Under the pieces are notes generated by a model. The model saw only the letters and a program-made list of their open reading frames with translations, made no database searches and had not been told where the DNA came from. Below are positions 10,296 to 22,380 of a DNA stretch of 64,000 bases, in pieces. The stretch spans positions 255,281,127 through 255,345,126 of the forward strand of contig OV884056.1 in NCBI GenBank assembly GCA_930367215.1, read 5' to 3'. The position numbers and the translations under genes were made by a program. Origin of the DNA: Pollenia angustigena. Lineage: Eukaryota > Arthropoda > Insecta > Diptera > Polleniidae. Position 1 is the first letter of the stretch. Every line of letters begins with the position of its first letter.

Positions 10296-11860
10296 TTTAA
10301 TTTATGTTTTTCCTTACTTTTTGGTATGTATAAATATCATTTTAAATATTGCAATTCAAATGTGTCAGTAACGAATTGTCGATCAGCTGGTATGCAATTA
10401 AAAATTGATTTTAAGCTTGAGGCCGACACCCCACTTTTCAGGCGTTTTTTCATCTGCAAAAAAATTAGAATCAGTGCTTAATTCAGTGTAAAAAAGCATG
10501 AAGCAGAATTTAACCCTACGTTTTATGCGTTTTGAAAAAAAAAGTATCAAAGTGTTTTAAATATATCGTGCGCTTTAATAATATCAAAAAGCAGACTAAT
10601 TTGGACTTAAACTTTATTAAACTGCTAATTTGTGAAGAACGCTTGTGTTTATTAGCGAATTTAGTATTGACGAAATGCAACCCTAAATTTTAATCGTTTT
10701 CAAATAAAAACATGAGAAGGGCAAAAAATAAGGAAATATGGAAATATGGAAACGTCTTACAACAAGCGCTTTCAAAAAAAATCTGTTCCTTGTAGATATT
10801 GTAACGAAACAATTGATGAATTTTCCTAAGTGTCTAATTATGGTAAAACGATGAATTGGCAATATAAGTATAGATAACCTGACAACACTTTTTAATTGAA
10901 TTTCTACTCAATCTGCTGATCTTTAATCGAACTCTGTACAGCCATCAAACTCGTGCCAACCATTGTCTGGAGAACATACCGAAAACGTTTTTTAAAACAT
11001 GTCTAAGGCTTTTCATTATAAGAATTGTTACCCATCTTTAAGGTAAATACCAGGCCACTTATCCATTTTTGTCCAATTTACCACATATTTACCAATTGAA
11101 TATTTTCTAATGAATCGACAGAAAATTATTAACCAATTAAGCTTTGCATAATTATTCGGTAAGCTGTGTTAGGGTATAGTGTTGCCATATAAGGGGGTTT
11201 GTCCCCAAACTGTGGATTTCAACATTAGTTTGGGGACAGATAGCGTGGGTTTGGGGATTAATGAACAATTTAGGCATATTACATTTTATATAACACAAAG
11301 AAATATAAAAAATGTATAAAAGCTTTCATTTTGCTGAGCATGTTTTGTAGAATTGTACTGTTAAACACGATTTCGAAGTGTAATTTCTATGGGCATTTTA
11401 TTTTTGAATTTTTGTTTTTTAGAAGTTTTGATTAATATATTGTTTTTAAACCTTTGGAACTCTTTATTCGGTTAGTTGCTTTAGTTTTTTACGATATTTC
11501 TTAATAATGCTCAACTACTCAAACTGGTTTTGACAAACGAGTTCAATGTTTGAAATTAGAAAATAATTTTTAAGCCTCTTCCATTTACACTCAAATCACC
11601 CTCAAAAGACTTACGTTAGTTACCCTCGTGTGAGGTTTTTCACACACATGCAATGTCTGTCTACTTTTCTGCGGCGCCATAGTTCATTTCTAATCAAAGT
11701 CATGATTTACAAATACAAAGCATACAACGCTTGCGTGATTTTTTTATAAGCACTCACTTTATAAAACAAACATTGCATGCTGTTCGCAACAGCATCAAAA
11801 ATATTCTCACATGCCGAGAAAAAATTTTGTCTCTAGTGCAAACTACATAGAATTATAGCA
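10296..11860. other. AT-rich stretch; isolated piggyBac-like tip
   Basis: TTAACCCTACGTTTTATGCG at 10512 resembles the piggyBac-type tip at 2651, but no partner end was found. GTTTGGGGACA occurs in inverted form (11190-11260). No gene was recognised. Confidence 0.45.
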
Positions 11861-11861
11861 T

Positions 11862-12430
11862 TATAGCAACAGTTCTACTTGTAACAATATCAAAGCTTGA
11901 ACAAAACACATCAACAATAAACAACAGTGGGTTTATCTCATCTTACATTCCCCACTAAAATTAGTTACTTTTTGATAATAAACAGGCAACTGCACGGCCT
12001 AAAAAACACTTAATTGACAACATCTTTTGTAAGTTGTTGTTGTTTTTATTTTGTTTTTCTTAACCTACTTACAACTACAATTAATGTTGAGAGAATTTCA
12101 ACTAATTGTAGTGGGGAATGTAAGATGAGATAAACCCACTGTTGTTTATTGTTGATGTGTTTTGTTCAAGCTTTGATATTGTTACAAGTAGAACTGTTGC
12201 TATAATTCTTATACGTTTAACAGTTTTATTTGGTTTAATATCTTTAGTTTGTCTAAAATCTTTATGGATGCAGTTTCCTGATGATCTGGCCGAAGCAACC
12301 AGTGAAATGCATAGGAATAGCTTATCCCATCAACAATAAATTTCAAGTGTTTTTGTCAAGAATAAAAACTGGGAATTAAGCACGAATAGCAAAATCTTTT
12401 GAAATTAAAATTTTGTATTCCCAAAAATTG
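11862..12430 (-). repeat. Family B copy with long palindrome
   Basis: 12430 back to about 11980 is a near-complete minus-strand family B copy. Its inner part (12099-12206) recurs inverted at 11862-11958: CAACAGTTCTACTTGTAAC, CAAAGCTTGAACAAAACAC and TTTATCTCATCTTACATTCC, about 90% identical by eye. The arms are about 95-105 bp with a 140-bp loop, so the two copies join head to head. The plus-strand open frame 12142-12339 is a shadow. Confidence 0.7.
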
Positions 12431-12671
12431 AAATTACTTTTTGATTTTTTTAATCAAAAAATGTGTTTTCATTACTAAATTGATATTGCTAACAAAGTCA
12501 ATAGGTTCCATTGAACCTCAACATTTTTTTTTTTGTTTGTTTATCGGGTGGTTTATTGTGTGGTTTTTTACACAAGGGTTATTGAAAGGTTAAGACGAAT
12601 AAATGTCATATAGATAAAATTCAGCTTAAATAACTCTTATAGAATTCTTAATCTCATATCGCAGTTGTTTT

Positions 12672-13232
12672 TATACCTTCCACCACAATTAGTTGTGAAG
12701 AGGGTATACTAAGTTTGTCATTCCGTGTGAAACTTTTTTATTATTCATCTCTGACCCCATAAAGTATATATATTCTGGGTCCTTGAGTAATTCTAAGTCG
12801 ATTTAGCCATGTCCGTCTGTTGAAAACACGCTCACCTTCGAAATACTCCAACGAAATAAACAAACTTAGTGTCCATAGGCTCCATATAAATTTGAAATTA
12901 ATTAATGAAATTAATGTTTTTTTGATACCAGAAATCACTCTGCAGAATTTTGGAATGATTCTTTCATAGCTTACCATGGCACCAATAAATCATTTAAGTT
13001 CGGCTTAAACTGTTACGAATCAATATATTTTACTCAAGCTATTTAAAATTGCTAAAAAAGCATTAAACTTTCTGATTGCCGGTCAATAATTTATTATAGG
13101 TCTAAACCGCAACCAATTTTAATGCAGACATCTGTATTTATAAAGATAATATTACTACTAAAACATTCGAACTGTCGGTGGAGGGTATAAAAGATTCGGC
13201 ATTGCCGAATATAGCACTCAAACTTGTTTTTT
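12672..13232 (+). mobile_element. mini-me/DINE-1-like element
   Basis: Starts TATACCTTCCACCACAATTA and ends GGTGGAGGGTATAAAAGATT followed by ATTCGGCATTGCCGAAT. Inside are TATATATTCTGGGTCC, 'taagtcgatttagcc' and a short GTCY tract (ATGTCCGTCTG). This layout matches the microsatellite-initiating mini-me elements and their DINE-1/Helentron relatives in flies. Related copies: 14262, 24790, 42276, 42475, 44505, 50545, 52480 and 61965. No protein is encoded. Confidence 0.7.
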
Positions 13233-14260
13233 TTTTTTGAGGTTCCATGACAGCCCATGTTTCGCATAGTAAGTACAACCAGGAAATTTATTCATATGGT
13301 CGTGTTTGACCACATCTAATTCTATGATTTTTATTTAATTTAAACTGTTATTATCCTTAATTCTTTGCGTCTGCAACAATTTGGTTGCATGTTTTTCTTA
13401 TATTAAAAATTTTTTTTATATGTATTTATTGTTATATAAAAACACTTAAACCTTTGTAGAATATTCTACAAAATACAAATATAAGTATTTATTTTCAATT
13501 CGGTATAATAGTGTCACTTTTTTATAAAATACCAAATAGAAAAGCCGTTAAACATATTCATATATGCACTGAAATAAGAATTTTAAAATAAAAATTTTCA
13601 TTTCATTACCTAATTACTTCCCTTTATAGATTTGAAAAGAAATGTTTTGAATTTCTAAACGAAACAGCCAAACGCTAAGTGACATAAAATATATTTTACA
13701 TTGCGACATTAATATTTATTACTCTTCATTTATTAACTGTAATTGCTAAGGGCAACCTGTATGCTTTTCTTAGAAAAGATTTATCCTTAACTTATATTTT
13801 TATGGGGATAATAAAGAAACAATAAAGTGCATAAAACCAAAAACCAGCAAATAACAAGAAAAATTTACTTTATTTCCATTAAAAATATTTATTTAATAAA
13901 ACTGGTTTCTGAAAAGCATAAAAGCATTGAAAAGCTTTAATATGTTTAGTTGATGTCACACGCATACACACACTATACTAAATTAACGTGAAACCCCAAA
14001 AAAATATTTATGACAGTATTCTGTGACTCCAACACAGTTAGACACACTCACACAAAGAAGAACATTTGAAACGTGTGCATGCATATACTTAAATATGATG
14101 CACATTAATTTATTTGAAAACTAACTCACCAAAACCAGCCATCCAATTGACTAAATACCAGTGTTGCCAGAAGCAGGGAAAAATTAATACATGTAGGTTT
14201 TACTTTTTCATTAAGATAGTAGCGTAGGAAAAAAGGACAAATTTTTTTAATTCCTCTACC
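13233..14260. other. AT-rich stretch, nothing recognised
   Basis: No coding similarity, tandem repeat or paired ends seen. Confidence 0.5.
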
Positions 14261-14261
14261 T

Positions 14262-14460
14262 ACACCGCAATATTGGAGAGGGTATAACGCGTTTGTTCTG
14301 ATGATTAAAACAATGTCCGTCCGTCTGGCTGGCTAGATGGCTGGACAGCTGGTAGGCTGAATGGCTGGCTGGTAAGGAGGCTGTTTATGCAAGCCATGTG
14401 CGCAAAGTACAGGTCGCGATTTTGGCGATAATTTCATAAAAATTGGTACAAAACAATTTA
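14262..14460 (+). repeat. Diverged mini-me-like fragment
   Basis: 'ctacaccgcaatattggagagggtata', then ATGTCCGTCCGTCTGGCTGG and repeats of CTGG/ATGG. The GTCY tract and the GAGGGTATA end are shared with the mini-me-like family, but the rest differs. Confidence 0.45.
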
Positions 14461-14465
14461 AAGAA

Positions 14466-14755
14466 AATTTTAAACATATTATGTTTAATTGAAGCATAAT
14501 CTTGTCACCGACAACCTTAATCCTCCATCAAGAAGCCTTAACCATTTTATGGTTGATTCTAAACATGATTTAAATATGACAATAATTTGTTTTCAAATTA
14601 AGAAGAGCATTTTTTTCCGCGAGCAACATGCTATGGTTGAAAACCAACCATGATATAATAAGTTCTTATCATATTTTAGTTATTATTAACCATAACAGGT
14701 TCGGAGGGAACCATACTATGGTTGTGGCCTCTTGGTGAAAGACTAATTAAAACAG
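14466..14755. repeat. Family A copy
   Basis: Contains TAAACATATTATGTTTAATT, 'cctccatcaagaagcc', ACCATTTTATGGTTG and AACCATAACAGGTTCGG, all family A pieces. Ends not well defined. Confidence 0.55.
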
Positions 14756-15912
14756 AATTACAGCTTTCGGTGACAATAATTATTATTAATTTGTTCTAAA
14801 CCTATTTTATTGCAATCTCTGTCGTCTTTCCAAATGTTATTGGAATCAGTGTATAGCTCTCATACACATACTTTTCTCGAAAATAGCTTTTAATGTCATA
14901 ACCTCTTTTACGATGGCTTCTATTTTATGACAAATTGTTTTACAGGTATGTATAAAATTAACCATTGGCCCCATCTTAAAATAAGTTAATGGCCAACAAA
15001 TCTCATATATTTACATATACATCTAAATAAGTGTCGGATATCTCAATAATAATCGGCATAAAGAACTTTCCTCATGACATAGTTTTGTTCTGCCGGGTCC
15101 ATAAATGTCCATGGGTGCCAAAAATGGTACTTTACAATTAGTTTTTGAATACTGTTGTGTAGGGTAGCATATGTTCGGACTTGACCTACTGTTCTTTATT
15201 ACTTCAGTAAAAAGCATTTTTGTGCTTTATAAATGCACCAAAATTTCATTAGAATAACAATAATTTATTTTATCTCGGCGCCCAAAATTTTTCTCAAAAA
15301 AATTAATTCTTATAAATTCCTTGAAAAACGATCAATTTTATTGATTTAAAATTGTGTTTTGCTTGTTAATTTTTCTTTTCTACAAAATTTGTTGGGTCTT
15401 ATGTTAGGAAAAACTTTTTTGGTGCGTGGCGACAATCGAACTTTTTCATCAAATGCTTAGGAGTTTTTGAATTAAACATATCTGGCAACGCTACCTAAGT
15501 ATTCGAAATCAACAACTAAAATCATATCAGTTATAATGCCAAAAAGAGAAAAGAAAAAACATTAATATTCGTATACGTTAAAATTACGTTTGCATCCGAC
15601 ATCAGTACTTAAAAAAAGACAAACGACATGCTTCACTTAAAATAATGTCGGTAATGAAATTAAGCTAAAAAGTAAATCACTGCTCAGTGCATGCTCATGA
15701 AATGTAAATAAAGATTTCAAAAACGCAATCTTAGTTAAGCATCAAACAACGCTAATAATTTATTCCTGCAAACAACCTAAAAAACAAAAAAAAGAAAATC
15801 TCACAGAAAAAATCAGTTACAGGACTTTGCTCTTCTCGAACACACTAACCATACATCTATCTATACATTCCCCTCAGCACAGGTTTAGTTAATTTAGAGG
15901 CTTTTCGATGTT

Positions 15913-15943
<31 letters not shown>

Positions 15944-16255
15944 GGTACTTTAGAAATGAGAAGCGCAGAAACATGTAATTGGATGGAGTTCAACTCATTG
16001 AAACGTATAAACACGTTTCCAAAATTATGTTTTACCTGAAAGTGCCCTACAGTTTATCGAGTTGTTATCATTATTTGGTAAAGTCATTTTACATTTCTTA
16101 AAGCTAAGTCATGACAAAAATTTGCAACACGTCAACGGTTTTGCGATTACAAATTGTATTAAATTTGTTTAATAAGAGTTACAAATACAATTACAAATAA
16201 AATTCTAACTTAACTAACCAAGCATTACTAACGTAGACATTTCAGCCTGTTGTAG
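14756..16255. other. Unannotated stretch with GT microsatellite
   Basis: A GT dinucleotide run of about 16 units lies at 15912-15944. No convincing coding region; a 64-aa minus-strand frame at 15023-15217 has no recognised motif. Confidence 0.5.
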
Positions 16256-16257
16256 TG

Positions 16258-16345
16258 AAACAGACCGCAGTCTCTGGCGGGAATCGAACCAGCAACTCAC
16301 GGACTGAAAGACTAGCTCACTACTAACTAGCCTTCCGGGGCACCC
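16258..16345 (-). repeat. tRNA-like (SINE-type) sequence
   Basis: The minus strand has a perfect B-box GGTTCGATTCC (about 16279-16289) followed by 'cgccagag', and upstream a weak A-box-like stretch (AGTGAGCTAGT). It differs from the tRNA-like repeat at 10 kb and 39.6 kb. The flanking arms do not pair as a working tRNA, so a tRNA-derived SINE or tRNA pseudogene is more likely. Confidence 0.45.
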
Positions 16346-16366
16346 AAAAATTTTATTATAAATTTA

Positions 16367-16581
16367 AGGAATCTTTTTTAATAGAATTTCAAAGCTACCG
16401 AAGGCGGACAGCAAGCATCGGCTCAATTTTGTACGTTGTCAGGAGCTATCCGTCAACACGATCCTTTGTTTTAACGTTTCAAGAGGGATCTTAGAAAATC
16501 ATGGGACAGAGAAAATCAGCCGCCTAAAGTTTCTTCGGCTGGAGGAAGAAGAGCTTTTACTATGTATTGAATTTATAAAAT
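16367..16581 (+). pseudogene. pogo/CENP-B-type helix-turn-helix fragment
   Basis: An open frame without an ATG (about 70 codons) reads SKLPKADSKHRLNF, then TILCFNVSRGILENHGTEK, then LRLEEEELLLCIEFIK and a stop. The order 'phe-asn-val-ser-arg ... leu-glu-asn ... his-gly ... E-E-E-x-L ... C-I-E' matches the N-terminal psq/CENP-B helix-turn-helix of pogo and Jerky-like transposases. These use it to bind transposon ends. The catalytic domain is absent. The flanking DNA is far more AT-rich. The match is by eye and short; chance or a host psq-domain exon cannot be excluded. Confidence 0.45.
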
Positions 16582-16899
16582 AAAAAAAAGTGCTACAAAA
16601 GTAAAAGCTAAATTCATTAAATTTCTGTTTTGCTTTGAAAATGCAATACTATAACTAGAAAAAATTTATTTCAGGTATTAAAAAAATTAAAGTTAGTTTG
16701 CAATTGTTAAAATACACAACTTAAACTAATTTTACAAAAAGATATCTATCGACATCGATGGGCTTTTTTCATATTTTGAGGCAGCCTACGGATAGTCTCT
16801 TGAATCACCTTTGTGTGCATTTTCTATAACATCCATTTAATTTGAGTGATAAAACATTCTAGATTTCTTGGTTCCTATCCCTATTTATAAACATTTATT

Positions 16900-17130
16900 T
16901 TAAAATTCGCATAAAAAGTTTGAATTGGTGTCCATTAATGAGCGCCCATTGTGAAGAAGCTCCCAGCATCCATGATACGATTCATGGCCAACCTCAGCAA
17001 CACACATTTTGTAACAAAGCCCGTTTTGGATGTTTGATGATAGCTGACTCTTTGCTGAGACTGCTGGAACGGGTTTCTTTGCATATTTGACTACTCTGCT
17101 TTGTGCTTTGTACTTATAATTTTTAACTCT
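16900..17130 (-). CDS. Unrecognised 76-codon open frame
   Basis: The minus strand is open from a stop at 17131-17133 to a stop at 16900-16902, without a good start codon. It contains VKYAKKPVPAVSAKSQLSS, then GLCYKMCVAEVGHES, then YHGCWELLHNGRSLMDTNSN. The Cys/His/Trp-rich middle and a GC content clearly above the flanks suggest real coding origin: a host exon or a transposase piece. I do not recognise the family, and no convincing splice sites were found. Confidence 0.3.
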   Translation of the reverse strand, partial: RVKNYKYKAQSRVVKYAKKPVPAVSAKSQLSSNIQNGLCYKMCVAEVGHESYHGCWELLHNGRSLMDTNSNFLCEF

Positions 17131-17159
17131 TTATTTATTTGCAAACGCATGGTAAGATT

Positions 17160-17431
17160 CCCAGTAAAAACTTCGCCTACTTTTTCAAAATTAATAGCTT
17201 CATTAACTCATTATTTTGCAGTTTTCTTCTATAATTACATCTATAACAACTTCTATAACTACTTTTTTCTGGATGTGTGCAGGTAAAAAAAATAATGACT
17301 TACTTTTTAATGCGTTCATTTTGGGACATCCCTTGTAAAATTCATTGGTTCTTTCAGTAGAATTGTAAGTAGTGCTTTTATGTGTTTCTGATTACTCAAC
17401 ACATTATTTTGTAGGTGAAGTTTTTACTGGG
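17160..17431. mobile_element. MITE with CCCAGTAAAAACTTC ends
   Basis: CCCAGTAAAAACTTCGCCTAC at 17160 is inverted at 17431 (CCCAGTAAAAACTTCACCTAC on the minus strand). ACTCATTATTTTG / ACACATTATTTTG also recurs near each end. 272 bp, no coding capacity, no clear target duplication. Confidence 0.7.
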
Positions 17432-17734
17432 TTTTGAAGTATATCCGGCGCTTTCTACCTTCAACATAACTAGCTCAGGTTTGGTTGCATTGTATCAAAA
17501 AATTTTAATGCATCGTCGTTTTCTATTAAACAGTTTTTTACTTCCGAAAGTTTTTACTGTCGTATAAACAAAAGATTTTTCGATTTCAGAAAAGTGACGA
17601 AAAAAAATCGAATTTTCTTTAATGAGGACTATTTTCACAAATTTTAAAAATCAGCTTACTACCTTCTAATTCCTTTTATGATATTTGTTCTACTTATTGT
17701 CAATTTAGAAAATAATAGAATATAATCTTTCAAA

Positions 17735-18375
17735 GCGAATTTCGATCTACCAAATGTTAAATACAATTTGGTTTACAGATTAATCACCGCTATCGCAAAC
17801 AACTACTCCCATGAAAATATGCCCATATTTTTTTATTTTGTATTGTGAATGATTCCCATAACAAATTTTTTTGGAAATGTATTCCCAAACTTAAAAAATA
17901 AATTCCCAACAAGTGTTAATGTGAACGAAAAGGGAACATGTAAATTTTTGTTTGTTTTCTAAGGTTGGACTAAATTAAATTGCAGAAAATGAAGATAAAC
18001 ACTATTCATTATTAATTTTATTATATTTTTATTAGTATTTTACTTTGTATTTTTTTTCTTTCATAATACAAGCACTGACATGTTATTCACAATAGAGACT
18101 TTTGTTTACAAAGCACTGACAAATAATTCACAATACAAATTTTTACTCCCAAAATATTTGCGATACCGATTTTTTGGGGATGGGAATTAAGGTTTGCTCC
18201 CATATATCATATTCCCATAACATTCGTGATAGGGGCGTCAATGGCTGTGAGATTGAGTGTTTACAATTGAATCATGTAAGGATAACATGTCCGGGAAAGC
18301 CTAGGTTCGAGCCCTGCGGCAGTCACGAATGAAAAATTATCAATAAATTTTAATTAATTTTATGTTGTAAAGTTC
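17735..18375 (+). repeat. tRNA-like dispersed repeat, split by insertion
   Basis: 17735-17784 (ATTTCGATCTACCAAATG, then 'caatttggttta') and 18238-18375 (AATGGCTGTGAG, then the B-box-like GGTTCGAGCCCTG, then AATTATCAATAAATTTTAAT) match the two halves of the repeat at 39525-39805. The DNA between them is a separate element. A short piece of the repeat is missing at the junction. Confidence 0.6.
17785..18237. mobile_element. Inverted-repeat MITE with iterated TTCCCATAACA motif
   Basis: The tips are imperfectly inverted: ACCGCTATCGCAAAC on the left, CGCCCCTATCACGAATG read from the right. Variants of ATTCCCATAACA and TTCACAATAC recur at about 17845-17890, 18080, 18135 and 18215. It interrupts the tRNA-like repeat, which fixes its approximate ends. 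Confidence 0.55.
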
Positions 18376-18760
18376 CTTTCTTCATAAAAATAGTTTAATG
18401 AAAGTACCAAAAGTGAAATTAAAACTATAAGCAGTTCAACAAAAATAGCCACAATACAAATTATTTTCAACTTATTGAACTGATCTCTAGTCATGTAGTT
18501 ATAGAGAAAGTGCGGTTACTTTTTCCATATTTTGTTTTACTTTTGCACTGATGGTTGAAAATCAGTCCATATATCATTCCGCACGTTATGATGTTGATGT
18601 TTTCTTTTAAAACATTTTAAGTTTGATAAAACATGATAGGAGCGGCGAATAGAATTTGGTGACGAGGGGGAAGGGGTGTTTGCTGTGATGGTTATGCATG
18701 GAACCAAATATTTTTCACACAATGCAATTTAAATATGTACAAGATTTGTAGACTTCTGGT

Positions 18761-19138
18761 ACACAGAAAAAGTTAAAAGTTGTCTCTAATCACCAAATTA
18801 ATAGAATCAAGCAAAGAATTTGTTGATTTTGCACCTATTACCAAAATGATTATATAGATTAATAAAAATTGTAAAATTTTTAAATTGTGAATATTTATTT
18901 TTTCAATAAATGCTATTTTTAATTTTAATTAAAAAAATTATCAAAAAATTTTAATATTTCAAACAATGTGTGAATTGATTTAACTAAATATACCTCAGGC
19001 TTGGACAATTTCCAACAACAATTCTACAAGTTAAAATTATTTTATTTTAAACCAAAAAATCAATTAAGATTTTTTGTTATTTAAATGATATTTTATTTCA
19101 AACTTTATTTTAATTTACCTTCAATAAAAAAAAACATT
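18761..19138. repeat. Family G MITE, truncated
   Basis: Starts ACACAGAAAAAGTTAAAAG, followed by TCTAATCACCAAATT and 'tagaatcaagcaaagaatttgttgatt', as in the copy at 56517-56972. The 3-prime end is lost where the next MITE (19140) begins. Confidence 0.55.
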
Positions 19139-19514
19139 AGTGGTATTCACACCAAGCTTGTTAATTTGTTAGTCGTTAATCATTACTTTTACACACGCAT
19201 TTTGTTTTTGTATATTTAACACCCTAACTTTAACATTTAACAAATTAACGACACGGCACCCCTCATAAAATAGTTGTTAGTTGGTAACTCACAATCAGCT
19301 GTTGCAGTTTCTAAATAAATATAATAAAAAAGTCATTTGTGATACATTTCTAACAAAATATTTGTGTTTTGGCAACTTTCATTTATTTGTTTTATTTTTT
19401 CCAGAATAATAAATTGTGTCAGAGCAATAAATCAGCTGTTTTACTACGAAAGTTACCAGACTAACAAAGTTCATACAAGTTCAAAAATTAACAAGTTCGG
19501 TGTGAAAACCACTA
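19138..19514. mobile_element. MITE with TA duplication
   Basis: Ends GTGGTATTCACACCAAGC (19140) and the complement of GTGGTTTTCACACCGAAC (19512), with TA on each side. AACAAATTAACGA-type motifs recur inside in both orientations. A 74-aa plus-strand frame over its right part is not expected to be real. Confidence 0.65.
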
Positions 19515-19537
19515 TTGATTCATTTATCACGTATATT

Positions 19538-19813
19538 AGTCTGTGTTTATACGGCTCATGTCTTATTGACAAGATTGCTATTTTATAGGCGAGAGGGACG
19601 AGGGGAAAAGAAACGAGTACACAGATGCATGTACTGTCTTTACGTTTTGCTTTCTTATTCGTTGTTTAATTTTGTTTATGTTTTCAATATCAAATAAAAC
19701 AAAATAAAAAACACGCCGTTAACATGACATGATTCATTTGAACGCCAATTCATGTTCAAAGAAGAAAAAGGAAGAATCTTCTCAATAAGACATGAGCCGT
19801 ATAAACACAGACT
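19538..19813. mobile_element. Family D MITE, copy 1
   Basis: Inverted ends AGTCTGTGTTTATACGGCTC, followed by ATGTCTTATTGA on both sides. A second copy (39936-40129) has the same ends, with the inner part inverted. No coding capacity. Confidence 0.75.
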
Positions 19814-22380
19814 TAAATCAAAATACTTTTTAAACAATTTTTTTAATTGATAAAAAACTGCTAATGATAATCTTTCTGTATAGGGATTTTTTTCCCGCCC
19901 CTAAGGCCTTGCGTGTCTGAAACAAATTTTAAAAATCGTTTTTTGGTTTTTCTATATATTACTTGAAAACTTCTTTTTTCGATATTTTTACTATTCTTTG
20001 AAACGTGCTTACAAACGTATCATTTTCTCGAAAATCGCAAGATACAAGAACTGAATTAAAGGCCCAATACTCTGATACAAAAATTCTAGAAGTCTTATGC
20101 TAAAAACTTGTAAAAACTTTTCTAAAAAGCTTTTTTGTAGGTAATAAGATTTTGAATATCATAAATAAATAGTTCTTGGTAACTGCAGGTAAAAACTGGA
20201 AAAACATTATTTTCCATCTACAATTATAACTTTTTGGTTTTAATTGTTATAATTTTGTTGTAATGGAAAAAGTTAAATTTTGATGGCTTATAATTAAATG
20301 GTTGAATAATGTGTGCAAAAACAAAATGCATTTTAAGTTGATCTCAAGTGTGGAATACTAGATTGCAAAAACAAATGCATTTAAAGAGTACATCAAAAAA
20401 TATAGTGTTGGCCAAAGAAAGTGGCCGTCTGAATCACAGTGAAACGCTTTAATTACATTGATTTTGGGTCGGAAAACTTGTAACAAAGCCTTTCTTTCTT
20501 CTTATTTAGTTAGCATAAAAGGCATTTATATCTCCTTAGTCACGTATGTTACCATTTCAAAATATTGTTGAAACATTTTTTGGAATTTGGTTCTTTAGAA
20601 AATAAAAAATTCCCAATTAAACGTTTCTGATATTAGTGTCCATTTACTGTCGGAATATGACTTACTTTATGTAGCTCTTGCTATTTCTCTTGCATTTCCC
20701 TGAGCAGTACACCAAATGCTGCATATACCCATATTTATGTTTGGTTTATTTCACTGTCTTCTCACTCCATGCGACCACCTTTAATATTTATAAGGTTGTT
20801 TCGAGCAACAAAAACAACTGAAACAATAAACAAGTTACTAGACCCCCATTAATAGTAAAACATTCCATGCAATCCAACCTCTAGCAAAGCCAGTAAAAGA
20901 AAGAACAAAAAAAAATTAACGACTAAAAATACCAAAAGTTTAGTGATTATTACTGACGGCATTACGTGACTGTTTTGGAAAGTGTCGAAAATATGTAACA
21001 TCAGATTTATTTTTCACTAGTGCTGCTTTTCCTCTCGTTGTTGTTGTTGCTGTTGTTTTTGCTTTGTTTTCATGGGCCACAACCAACAACCATCATCATT
21101 ATAACCCTCCATAGAAGTTGCTTAGTGGTAGTGATTTGTCGGAACTTAAATAAAAAAATAAAAAAATCCAGCATAGGGGATGTAATGTGTTTAAAGAAGA
21201 GATTGTCCTCCTTTCTCATACTCCGTGCCTTTTTCCTTTTTTTTTCATTTATTCACTTTCGACTTATAAATGTCTATGAAAATGACCTGATGATGGGGTA
21301 CATTATCCATAAATCCTATAGCAAGTATGATAAGAAGTAGAAGAAGTAAAACAACAGAAAGCTAACAAAACAATAACAACATCATTGAAAACATCAATAA
21401 CAACATAAACTATTAAGCAGCTTGTAATTTGTTGCTCTGCAGTCAGGGTAAGTTCATAAAACATACATAATGCTGTTCCTCTATTACTTCCACTTATCGC
21501 AAAACAAACACAGCAAATCCTAATTTCATGCTGGACATGTTTTTAGCATATAGTTTCTAAATGGTTTGGGAAACAGAAGGTAAATTGTTTTTGATTTCGA
21601 AGGATATGAGTACTTTGATTGAACGTTAAAAAATCTTAAAAGTTCTAATCTTTGTAAAAGAAAATAAATATGATAAAATTGGACAGATTTTTTTTTTGGA
21701 AAAGGCAAAAATATAACATGAATATTGTATAAAATTATGCAAACCTTAAATTTATAATAATTTAATGTTGCATTTGAAAGAAATAGGCCACGAAAAACTT
21801 AATGGCACGAATTTACCGAATTTAATTCATTAAAAATACAAAAAAAGTTATGGGTACGGTGAACAATTGTGCTTTTTTAAAGATACTTGATACGATGTCC
21901 CTTAAGATTGTCCTTTTTTGTGAATTTTCCTTTTGTAAGATTATACATTTTTTCTTTAAACTCAAAAACTATCAATGGCTAATCATTTTTGGATTATCGG
22001 AAAAGTACCAAATAAAACTTTCTTATAAAAAGTGTTTAAAAAAAAAACATTCAACAATTGTTTTAATTATTAAATTTTTTTTAACGACTTTTACATAGGG
22101 GGTAATTTTGTTGTTCACTTCACCTTGCGTTGAGAAAATGTTCATATAAAATTTTTTGAATTTTCAAAATTACCCCTATAATTTTTTATATGAATTTCTA
22201 GGTATATTTTATTTACTTTTTTATAGACAATAAAATAAGTATATGTATTGCTAGTAGTTCTGCTTCCTTATATCAAACAAGCATACACCCACTACGTCGT
22301 TAGCGTCTCCTTTTTCTTCATGGACATATTTTTATGACAAAATTTTATTTTTCTAGGTTTAAACTTGTTTTAATTCTAGC
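19814..22380. other. Long AT-rich stretch, no gene recognised
   Basis: Open frames here (for example 21020-21340, 106 aa, Leu/Phe-rich; 21850-22098) are AT-driven and carry no motif I recognise. GTT triplet runs occur near 21040. Could be intron. Confidence 0.5.

Noticed and set aside
21020..21340. 106-aa Leu/Phe-rich membrane-like protein
   Set aside because: Built from GTT/TTT runs in AT-rich DNA; no start context or motif beyond composition.
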